Shown one piece after another: positions 1 through 5,074 of a DNA stretch of 8,568 nt. The DNA lies in the NCBI GenBank assembly GCA_039024295.1, contig JBCDIQ010000260.1, positions 1 to 8,568 of the forward strand, read 5' to 3'. Position numbers and translations under genes: made by a program. How positions within the stretch are numbered: position 1 is the stretch's first letter; every line of letters starts with the position of its first letter. The notes under the pieces are model-generated. The model did no database searches, was not told the origin of the DNA, and saw only the letters and a list, made by a program, of their open reading frames with translations. Source of the DNA: JBCDIQ01 sp039024295 (GTDB lineage: Bacteria > Bacteroidota > Bacteroidia > J057).

Positions 1-312
1 GTGAGAATGTGTACTATGGAGTATAATTCTGACTTTACCGCAAAATGGAATGGGGTTGAAATGGAGTATTTAGAAGGAGAAATAAAAATTCCTAATAAGT
101 TAAATAAGTATCTTGATTTTCCGATTAAGAAAATTTTAATTCGACCTCATACACATAACCGAATGAATAGTGTAATAATAAAAGGGCTTCAGGATTTATA
201 TGTTGATACACTTCAATTAAATACAGAGTATGAATTATCAGGCGAAATCATTGAAGTTGCTGATAAGACACCAATATTTGAAGTAAGAATAAAAGATAAA
301 ACCAGCCTCTAA
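1..312 (+). CDS. Small hypothetical protein, possibly 5'-truncated by the window edge
   Basis: I do not recognise this protein. The frame is open to the first base, where a GTG sits, so the true start could be that GTG, the ATG at 16 (giving a 98-residue protein starting MEYNSDF), or a codon outside the window. The product is about 100 residues, with no signal peptide, membrane segment or cysteine cluster. It has alternating hydrophobic stretches (KKILIRP, SVIIKGL, YELSGEIIEVA, FEVRIKD) that suggest a compact, mostly beta-stranded cytosolic domain. Codon use is strongly A/T-ending, unlike the block after 2100, which fits an acquired gene. It ends with TAA at 310-312, only 8 bp before the shared repeat that begins the first yifB remnant. 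Small immunity-like or accessory proteins often look like this, but nothing seen here assigns a function. Confidence 0.6.
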   Translation: MRMCTMEYNSDFTAKWNGVEMEYLEGEIKIPNKLNKYLDFPIKKILIRPHTHNRMNSVIIKGLQDLYVDTLQLNTEYELSGEIIEVADKTPIFEVRIKDKTSL

Positions 313-393
313 TGAAGCACTAGCTTGGTGTTTGAATCTGCATAGATTCCCTGGCAAATGGTTCGTCAGATATGCAAGATCGACAAGCAAGGC

Positions 394-426
394 GAAATGC
401 TGCTTAAAATCGCAATGAAGAAGCTG
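394..426 (+). repeat. 33-bp perfect direct repeat core, mate at 1294-1326
   Basis: Positions 394-426 and 1294-1326 are identical over 33 bases. This is the core of a longer direct repeat, 321-453 against 1221-1353, that aligns without gaps at a constant offset of 900 bp. The aligned stretch also begins with an identical 10-base TAGCTTGGTG at 321 and 1221. By hand count the 36 bases after that share 21 matches. Identity then rises through the coding remnant. The repeat corresponds to the 3' part of a yifB-like gene. Confidence 0.9.
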
Positions 427-444
427 TACCTTTCCGCTCGGGCA

Positions 445-551
445 TTTGACCGAATTCTGAAAGTATCGCGCACCATCGCCGACCTTGGAGATAAACCGGA
501 TATTTTGCCACAGCATTTGGCGGAGGCCATTCAGTACCGGAGTTTTGACCG
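445..551 (+). repeat. Pair of 8-bp direct repeats TTTGACCG within yifB remnant 1
   Basis: TTTGACCG occurs at 445-452 and again at 544-551, 99 bp apart and in the same reading frame; both encode Phe-Asp-Arg. The second yifB remnant lacks exactly the 99 bp that separate them and keeps a single FDR (TTTGATCGG at 1345-1353) followed by a WVG ending. That is what a slippage or recombination deletion between the two short repeats would leave. Confidence 0.75.
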
Positions 552-579
552 GGAGAACTGGGTGGGATAATTATTTGGA

Positions 580-888
580 TCAATCACGAGATTGCCAAAT
601 GCTTGGGTTCCTACTTGTGTGAAATACTGCCAGGACTGTTACGGTATTTTCATCTATCGTGTAGATGATCAAATAAGACCTAAAAGGTGAAGGGAGCAGG
701 TATTTTCTCCTTCTTTTTTCTGAATCTGCGTAAGGATATCGATCCGGATGTTTACTGATTATTTCAAATCCTGCGTTTACTACCGATAGGAATTTGTGGC
801 CGATTCCAGAAGTTTGATTTTCATACCAAATAGCAGCTTCCTCCATATCTTGCAGTGCCGCTTTGGTGACTACGACTTGATGAGTCAT
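580..888 (-). CDS. RelE/ParE-family toxin of a type II toxin-antitoxin module
   Basis: This 102-residue protein has the size and fold signature of RelE/ParE toxins: an N-terminal helical hairpin with AAIWYENQ near residue 20, a central FEIISKHPDRYP segment, then the beta-sheet core RRKYLLPSPFRSYLIIYTID and the C-terminal VLAVFHTSRNPSIW. Family members are either ribosome-dependent mRNA interferases (RelE) or gyrase inhibitors (ParE); sequence alone does not decide which, although the ending resembles ParE/RelE proteins of the mixed Pfam ParE_toxin family. The frame is intact with no missing core element, so the toxin is probably functional. Its ATG overlaps the antitoxin stop by 4 bp (ATGA), implying translational coupling. 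Its 3' end faces the stop of yifB remnant 1, 9 bp away. Confidence 0.88.
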   Translation of the reverse strand: MTHQVVVTKAALQDMEEAAIWYENQTSGIGHKFLSVVNAGFEIISKHPDRYPYADSEKRRRKYLLPSPFRSYLIIYTIDENTVTVLAVFHTSRNPSIWQSRD

Positions 889-1121
889 GTCTGCTGATCT
901 ATCTTGGACGTTATTTTTTCCATCACCTCATCTACCGTATAAATTGGCATGTTACCTTCCCTAAGCAAAGCCTCTCTTCGATCCAGCTCGGCTACCTGCG
1001 CAGTTGTCAACGTAGCATCACTTTCTTCTAGCAATGCCAAAATTGCATTAATAGCCGCATATTGTTCCATTCTGGTAGCCTGCTGGGCTAGGGAATAGAT
1101 TTTTTCTACAATCTGAGTCAT
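885..1121 (-). CDS. Antitoxin, addiction-module (Unstab_antitox-like) family
   Basis: This 78-residue, highly charged, mostly helical protein is encoded directly upstream of the RelE/ParE-type toxin and overlaps it by 4 bp. The C-terminal half, LTTAQVAELDRREALLREG followed by IYTVDEVMEKI, resembles the small addiction-module antitoxins (Pfam PF09720 type), in which a helix with AELDRR and a Y-x-x-DEV segment wrap the toxin. The expected role is to neutralise the toxin by direct binding and, with it, to repress the shared promoter. The family call is from motif resemblance; the toxin-antitoxin assignment rests more firmly on gene order, size and overlap. The ATG at 1119-1121 lies inside a perfect inverted repeat, a plausible autoregulatory site. 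Confidence 0.8.
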   Translation of the reverse strand: MTQIVEKIYSLAQQATRMEQYAAINAILALLEESDATLTTAQVAELDRREALLREGNMPIYTVDEVMEKITSKIDQQT

Positions 1122-1142
1122 GTATTGAACGATTAATACATG
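1119..1142 (-). promoter_or_regulatory. Perfect 8-bp inverted repeat over the antitoxin start, likely operator
   Basis: CATGTATT at 1119-1126 and AATACATG at 1135-1142 are exact reverse complements separated by 8 bp. The left arm contains the antitoxin start codon, and the site lies just downstream of the proposed promoter. Type II toxin-antitoxin operons are commonly repressed by their own complex at such palindromes. In the mRNA the same arms could form a hairpin covering the start codon, so control could also act on translation. The function is inferred. Confidence 0.5.
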
Positions 1143-1150
1143 AATTTACG

Positions 1151-1181
1151 AAAATCTAGTTAGGAAGATATATTTCACAAA
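1151..1181 (-). promoter_or_regulatory. Candidate Bacteroidota-type promoter for the toxin-antitoxin pair
   Basis: Reading the minus strand, TTTG (1178-1181) is followed after 19 bases by TAGATTTT (1151-1158). The Bacteroidota sigma consensus is TTTG near -33 and TAnnTTTG near -7; the -7 element here matches at all but its last base. The implied transcription start is near 1144, directly abutting the inverted repeat at 1119-1142 and about 25 bp before the antitoxin ATG. Confidence 0.45.
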
Positions 1182-1220
1182 GCCGCCAAGAACCTCAATC
1201 CAAGAATGTGTATACAGAAA

Positions 1221-1368
1221 TAGCTTGGTGCTGGAATTTACATTTGTACCCTCTCGCACGGTACGACAAGTGTGTAAAATTGACAAACAGGGAGAAATGC
1301 TGCTTAAAATCGCAATGAAGAAGCTGGACCTTTCAGCTCGGTTATTTGATCGGTTCCCTTGGGTAGGT
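1221..1368 (+). pseudogene. yifB: Remnant of yifB/comM 3' end, copy 2, with internal 99-bp deletion
   Basis: From 1261 the frame encodes VRQVCKIDKQGEMLLK and LSARLFDR, then jumps to FPWVG. Compared with copy 1 it lacks the 33 codons between the two FDR motifs, so the AAA-protein C-terminal domain is gutted. No native stop is left: the frame reads on past 1368 into bases that belong to the antisense higA gene, whose stop codon starts at 1370. Over the 31 codons alignable with copy 1 (361-453 against 1261-1353) I count 12 synonymous and 3 non-synonymous codon differences. The two remnants therefore diverged while still coding. No ATPase part is present, and the piece is surely non-functional as YifB. 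Confidence 0.8.
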
Positions 1369-1369
1369 T

Positions 1370-1768
1370 CTAGTTCTGGACTTCAAGTGGATAATCCTGG
1401 ATCAAAATTTCTGCTGGTAAGTTTAACAGTTCAGATAACTTTCGAATCATGCTCAAGTTAAGTTTCCGCTTTCGATTCATGATCTCTGACACCCTTCCTT
1501 TACTTCCAATGATTCCTGTTAGGTCTTTTTGAATGAGTCCCATTTCTTCCATCCTGATCTTAATAGCATCAATGGGATCAGGTAAATCGATGGGATAATA
1601 TTTATTTTCAAAATCTTCTATCAACAAAGCAAGAACCTCTGCTTCATCCCCTTCCGGAGAATCTACTGGCGCATCAAATATTACTTCTAACCTTCCCAAG
1701 GCTGAATAATAATCATCATCATTTTTGATGGGCCTGATGGCTATAGGAGAGTTAAATGGTGTTTGCAT
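1370..1768 (-). CDS. higA: HigA-family helix-turn-helix antitoxin (toxin partner broken)
   Basis: With the ATG at 1766-1768 this gives 132 residues. The N-terminal 65 form the acidic arm typical of the larger HigA class (DYYSALGRLEVIFDAP, then a run of acidic residues). Residues ~66-122 are an XRE-type helix-turn-helix: DAIKIRMEEMGLIQKDLTG, IIGSKGRVSEIMNRKR, LNLSMIRKLSELLNLPAEIL. The family binds HigB and represses the higBA promoter. I preferred this start over the upstream in-frame ATG at 1826-1828 because the added 20 residues are higB codons in another frame, and because it gives the usual short higB-higA overlap (17 bp with the higB stop at 1752). The antitoxin looks intact while the toxin is not, so it is now an orphan. 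Its 3' end lies 1 bp beyond yifB remnant 2. Confidence 0.85.
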   Translation of the reverse strand: MQTPFNSPIAIRPIKNDDDYYSALGRLEVIFDAPVDSPEGDEAEVLALLIEDFENKYYPIDLPDPIDAIKIRMEEMGLIQKDLTGIIGSKGRVSEIMNRKRKLNLSMIRKLSELLNLPAEILIQDYPLEVQN

Positions 1769-2006
1769 CGATTCGATCATATTCTTTGTGCGTGCCAATA
1801 AATCTGATGAATGCCCAACTCCTTTCATAATTGAACTTCACGATTAATCGATAGTGATTGCCCTTTATATTGAAAACAACCCTGTTGTTGCCAACAACAC
1901 TTGCATTTTTATAGGTCTGTTTGACTTCATTAGGGTTCTTCCAATTATGCTTCCTGGCAGTCTGATATCAGAGTTAAAAGTGCAACTCACTGTCTGAGGA
2001 CATTTC
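1752..2006 (-). pseudogene. higB: Broken higB toxin gene (HigB-family mRNA interferase remnant)
   Basis: Reading the minus strand from 1967 to 1752, 71 codons give YQTARKHNWKNPNEVKQTY, then SVVGNNRVVFNIKGN, YRLIVKFNYERSWAFIRFIG and THKEYDRIDANTI plus stop. This is the C-terminal three quarters of a HigB-family RNase toxin (normally about 95-100 residues). Immediately upstream the same frame has TGA (1968-1970), where the family usually has the Trp of a WY pair, and TAA (1974-1976). Before those stops a trace of the N-terminus survives as E-M-S-S-D-S-E (2006-1986), then a TAG at 2007-2009. No start codon with the family's N-terminal segment is visible up to 2100. The toxin is therefore inactivated by stops and 5' loss, while higA downstream remains open. 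Confidence 0.82.
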
Positions 2007-2069
2007 CTAAGATACATTCCATTCTGGTTAACCTCTAGTCTCCCCTTCCCATCTTATCCCCTTTTTCCC

Positions 2070-2077
2070 TATATTTG
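2070..2077 (+). promoter_or_regulatory. Candidate -7 promoter element upstream of the SPFH gene
   Basis: TATATTTG fits the Bacteroidota -7 consensus TAnnTTTG exactly and lies 26 bp before the ATG at 2104, giving a short leader. A convincing TTTG at about -33 is not present; that area is C-rich (CTTCCCATC). The surrounding ~95 bp (2010-2103) hold no gene, and no higB N-terminal sequence is recognisable there. Confidence 0.4.
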
Positions 2078-2103
2078 AGCATACCTCTTAACACCTGCTT
2101 CAA

Positions 2104-3111
2104 ATGGGAATCTTTGATTTTATTCGCGGCCAATTTATCGATGTCATCGAATGGGTAGATTATTCACGTGACATGGTCATGTGGAAATTTCCCGATCAGG
2201 ACAAAGAAGTAAAAATGGGCGCACAATTCACCGTTCGTGAGTCACAGGTGGCCATCCTCATCAATGAGGGAAAAATGGCTGATGTGTTTGAGCCGGGGCG
2301 TTTTGAGTTGACCACCCGGAACATGCCCATCATGACCAAGCTCAACTCCTGGAAATATGGATTTGAGTCGCCTTTTAAGGTGGACGTGTATTTTTTCAAT
2401 ACCCGCCAGTTTACGGATAACAAATGGGGTACGCCTAGTCCCGTAACCATTGCAGACAGCAAATTTCAGCAGGTAGAATTTCGGGCATATGGTTCGTACA
2501 ACTTCCGCATTCAGAACTTTGAGCAGTTTTTCAAAGAATTTGCAGGAACAGATCCGCAGCTGACCCTGGCAGAAATTGAACCTACCCTTAAGGGGAAACT
2601 GGTAGACCGCTTCACAGAGATTGTGGCAGAAATGGCCCAGAACAATTTCTCCTTTGTAGAAATGCAGGCCAATAAGAGTGAATTCGTTCAGGCCCTGATG
2701 CCTCGGATTCAATCCTACATGGATGGGTTCGGCCTCGAATTGACAGATTTTTCCATCCAGAGCATTACCCTGCCCGATGAACTCACGGAATACCTCCGCA
2801 AAAACACCCAGATGAACATGGTGGGGGACCTGCAGCGGTTTACCCAATTTCAGATGGCCAATGCCATTGAGAAGTCTGCCGAGAATCCCGGTGGCTCCAG
2901 CCAGGGAATGGACCTGGGTGCAGGCATGGCTATGGGGCAAATGATGATGAACCAGATGAACCAGGCCAACTCAGGTGGTGCAGCTCCAGTACAGGAAACC
3001 AAAGAGGACATTTTGAAGTTGCTAAAGGAGCTAGGGGAATTGAAAACTGCGGGGATTTTGACAGAAGAAGAGTTTAATGACAAGAAAAAGGAGCTTCTCG
3101 CGCGTCTCTGA
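2104..3111 (+). CDS. YdjI-like SPFH-domain protein with C-terminal SHOCT module
   Basis: The 335-residue protein begins MGIFDFIRGQFIDVIEWVD and continues with the hallmark run of YdjI-type SPFH proteins (often annotated 'virion core protein'): WKFPD, FTVRESQVAILINEGKMADV, PGRFELTT, SWKYGFESPFKVDVYFFNTRQ and KWGTPSPV, residues ~1-120. An SPFH body follows to ~240, ending in LTDFSIQSITLPDELTEYL. Residues ~260-295 are a Gly/Met/Gln-rich linker (MAMGQMMMNQMNQ). Residues ~300-335 (DILKLLKELGELKTAGILTEEEF) are a SHOCT module, a short helical pair common at the end of oligomerising proteins. Many relatives end in a zinc ribbon; none is present, and there are no cysteines in the tail. Family members are membrane-associated scaffolds, and B. 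subtilis YdjI is linked to PspA-type envelope stress. The stop overlaps the cytochrome start by 35 bp, so the two are probably cotranscribed. Confidence 0.88.
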   Translation: MGIFDFIRGQFIDVIEWVDYSRDMVMWKFPDQDKEVKMGAQFTVRESQVAILINEGKMADVFEPGRFELTTRNMPIMTKLNSWKYGFESPFKVDVYFFNTRQFTDNKWGTPSPVTIADSKFQQVEFRAYGSYNFRIQNFEQFFKEFAGTDPQLTLAEIEPTLKGKLVDRFTEIVAEMAQNNFSFVEMQANKSEFVQALMPRIQSYMDGFGLELTDFSIQSITLPDELTEYLRKNTQMNMVGDLQRFTQFQMANAIEKSAENPGGSSQGMDLGAGMAMGQMMMNQMNQANSGGAAPVQETKEDILKLLKELGELKTAGILTEEEFNDKKKELLARL

Positions 3112-5014
3112 TCATCGTCCACCTTGGAAAATAGTCCTGATGCTTTCGGTTACAGGACTGCTAGCCTTGTTTGTGCTTAATTGTCGCCAGCAACGGGAAA
3201 CCTACGCCAGCCTGGAATCTACAAACGGGTACACAGGCATACAATCTTGTCAGCCCTGTCACAAAAAAATCTACCAAAGCTACCTGGAAACCGGCATGGG
3301 ACAATCCATGTATCGTCCGGATGGCAACAACATCATCGAAGCCTTTGACGAAACGGCCCTGGTATATGATCCTTTCTCAGACTATTATTATCGCCCTTTT
3401 TGGGTAAGTGGCGAGATGTTCATCCAGGAGTTTCGCCTCGGAGAATCCGATACGGTGTACGAGCGGACAGAAAAAATTGATTACGTGGTGGGATCAGGAC
3501 ACCAGACACGCTCTTACCTCCTGGAGCGCAACGGCTATTTTTACGAGGCACCCATTACGTGGTATGTCAGCAAAGGCATTTGGGACCTGAGTCCCGGGTA
3601 TGATGAAGGCAACAATTCTCGCTTTGAACGGGAGATAGGGGAAGAATGTCTGGCTTGCCACACCGGACACATCGAGTACATTCCGGGGAGCAAAAACCGC
3701 TACAAAAAAGTATCTACAGGTATAGACTGTGAAAAATGCCACGGCCCCGGTGAGGCGCACATCAAAGCAATTGAAGCCGGACAGTTGATTGATGTAGGAG
3801 AAGAAATTGATTACACGATTGTGAATCCCGGCAAGCTGCCCATCCAGCAGCAGTTCGACGTGTGCCAACAGTGTCACTTGCAGGGCATCAACGTGTTGCC
3901 ACACGATCGCTCAGTCATGGACTTCAGGCCTGCAATGCTGTTACAAGCAAATCAAGACATATTTCTGGAACAGGACCCTGATGCAGACGCCTTTGGTATT
4001 GCCTCTCATGCCGAGCGACTCCGGCAGTCGGAATGCTTTCTTAACTCAGGCGGTAAGCTGACCTGTACCACTTGCCACGACCCACATAAAAGTATTTCGG
4101 TGACCGATTCCATGGTGTACATCCGTCAATGCGAAAGTTGCCACCAGGATGCCACCACTCAGACCCTTTGCAATGCGCCGGATAGCCTGCAAATTACCAT
4201 GCAGGGCAACTGCGTAAGCTGCCACATGCCAGTAGGGGGCACACGTGACATTCCCCATGTGCGGTTTCACGACCACAAAATTCGCGTGGTTCGAAAAGAT
4301 CAACCTGTGGAGGGCCTGGCAGAAACCAAAGCATTTCTCGAATTAATTTGTGCAACGCGAGACACGGTCCCAGATGATTTATGGGGAAAAGCATGGCTCT
4401 TGTATTACGAGCAGCAGCAGTCCAATCCGAAATTTTTACATCGCGCCGATAGCCTGCTTACTGGCCAGCAACCTTACGAACGCGCGCGTGTGGCTTTTTA
4501 CCAGAATAAATTGCCAGAGGCCCGGAAGTGGATTACCCAAGCGATAGAAGCCCAAGCCGACAACGCCTTTCTATGGTTTTTGAAGGGAGAAATTGAAGCG
4601 AAGGCTAACAACTATGCCGAAGCCCATGCAGCCTTTTCTACTGCTTATACATTGAGTCCGGAAAGTGTGGAATCAGGCATGCTCGCTGGTGTCAACCTGC
4701 TCAAAGCCCAGCAAGGAAATCCAGAAGCACTCGCCACGGCAAAATCGCTTTTTGAGCAATTACTGGAACGAAAACCATTTGATGCGAGGCTATTGACCAA
4801 CCTTGGATTTGTGTACCTGAACGAAGGTGCCCCTAGACGAGCAGAATCTTTATTGCTACAAGCCCTGAAGTATGAACCAGAATATCCCCAGGCCCTGGAA
4901 AACCTCCTTTTGCTCCATGCCAGACAGGGAAATGCCGTGTTGGCGAAGCGCTACTTCGAGCGGCTTAATCGAATTGCACCAGAGATAGCCGCCAGGTATC
5001 AGCAACTGATGTGA
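3077..5014 (+). CDS. Exported heptaheme c-type cytochrome with C-terminal TPR domain
   Basis: The 645-residue protein has a basic N-terminus (MTRKRSFSR) and a hydrophobic stretch at residues 18-35 ending in VLNC36. It is either a lipoprotein with an unusual Asn before the lipid cysteine or an N-terminally anchored protein. Seven CxxCH heme-binding motifs follow: C58QPCH, C191LACH, C218EKCH, C263QQCH, C330TTCH, C352ESCH and C379VSCH. The spacing, with CHGPGEAH and TCTTCHDPH, resembles the cytochrome c554-like multiheme superfamily. Residues ~465-645 are helical TPR repeats (ARVAFYQNKLPEARKWI, NNYAEAHAAFSTAYTLSP, LLTNLGFVYLNEGAPRRAESLLLQAL). The expected place is the periplasm or outer surface, carrying electrons, with the TPR part binding a partner; the redox partner cannot be inferred. 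I kept the start at 3077, inside the SPFH gene, because the next ATG (3140) would delete the positive n-region of the signal. Confidence 0.87.
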   Translation: MTRKRSFSRVSDHRPPWKIVLMLSVTGLLALFVLNCRQQRETYASLESTNGYTGIQSCQPCHKKIYQSYLETGMGQSMYRPDGNNIIEAFDETALVYDPFSDYYYRPFWVSGEMFIQEFRLGESDTVYERTEKIDYVVGSGHQTRSYLLERNGYFYEAPITWYVSKGIWDLSPGYDEGNNSRFEREIGEECLACHTGHIEYIPGSKNRYKKVSTGIDCEKCHGPGEAHIKAIEAGQLIDVGEEIDYTIVNPGKLPIQQQFDVCQQCHLQGINVLPHDRSVMDFRPAMLLQANQDIFLEQDPDADAFGIASHAERLRQSECFLNSGGKLTCTTCHDPHKSISVTDSMVYIRQCESCHQDATTQTLCNAPDSLQITMQGNCVSCHMPVGGTRDIPHVRFHDHKIRVVRKDQPVEGLAETKAFLELICATRDTVPDDLWGKAWLLYYEQQQSNPKFLHRADSLLTGQQPYERARVAFYQNKLPEARKWITQAIEAQADNAFLWFLKGEIEAKANNYAEAHAAFSTAYTLSPESVESGMLAGVNLLKAQQGNPEALATAKSLFEQLLERKPFDARLLTNLGFVYLNEGAPRRAESLLLQALKYEPEYPQALENLLLLHARQGNAVLAKRYFERLNRIAPEIAARYQQLM

Positions 5015-5022
5015 TCTGCACA

Positions 5023-5046
5023 AGAAGGTAGCAATTGGTTGCTTCT
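5023..5046 (+). other. Imperfect hairpin between the cytochrome gene and proS
   Basis: The 3' arm TTGCTTCT pairs with AGAAG...CAA on the 5' side with a 4-base bulge and a TTGG-type loop. It sits in the 60-bp gap between the cytochrome stop and the proS ATG. No T-run follows (CATATTCCCCC), so a normal intrinsic terminator is unlikely; it could be a weak terminator, an mRNA processing site, or chance. Confidence 0.25.
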
Positions 5047-5074
5047 CATATTCCCCCAACGTAATTTCGCCCCC

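Larger units (their letters stand above)
321..570 (+). pseudogene. yifB: Remnant of yifB/comM 3' end (Mg-chelatase-like C-terminal domain), copy 1
   Basis: From 361 the frame encodes VRQICKIDKQGEMLLK, then LSARAFDRILKVSRTIADL, then AEAIQYRSFDRENWVG and TAA at 568-570. This is the recognisable end of YifB/ComM proteins (Mg_chelatase_C domain), which in complete form are about 500-residue AAA+ ATPases. ComM of this family acts in branch migration during natural transformation. Only about the last 70 residues survive: the Lon-like N-terminal part and the Walker A and B motifs are absent. The same frame has a TAG at 339-341 just upstream, so the piece is not the end of a longer open gene. An ATG at 358 could in principle start a 70-residue peptide, but a detached C-terminal domain is not expected to work. 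It points into the 3' end of the minus-strand parE-like toxin, 9 bp away. A second copy lies exactly 900 bp downstream. Confidence 0.85.

Noticed and set aside
358..1368. Reading the two yifB tails as attachment repeats (attL/attR) of one integrated element
   Set aside because: No integrase is present, the copies differ by roughly one base in five outside the 33-bp core, and tail 2 carries a deletion. Simple recent site duplication does not fit, so I report it only as a cassette-like structure.
1225..1461. Treating the whole open frame over yifB remnant 2 as a real 78-residue gene
   Set aside because: The first part is a yifB tail with an internal deletion; after ~1368 the frame only reads the antisense of higA. 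There is no credible start codon or domain.
1888..1902. GTTGTTG-C-CAACAAC inverted repeat as an operator or hairpin
   Set aside because: It lies within the conserved VVGNN codons of the higB remnant and is explained by coding.
2242..2940. A 232-codon open frame on the minus strand inside the SPFH gene
   Set aside because: The plus-strand frame is a full family match with the expected start and end; the antisense translation is His/Leu/Gly-rich with no recognisable domain.
3494..3904. A 136-codon minus-strand frame inside the cytochrome gene
   Set aside because: It lies opposite three of the CxxCH motifs of an uninterrupted coding gene and has no recognisable domain.
5039..5074. TTG at 5039 as the start of proS
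   Set aside because: The added residues (LLIFPQRNFAP) are unlike the family N-terminus, and the ATG at 5075 gives the standard start.
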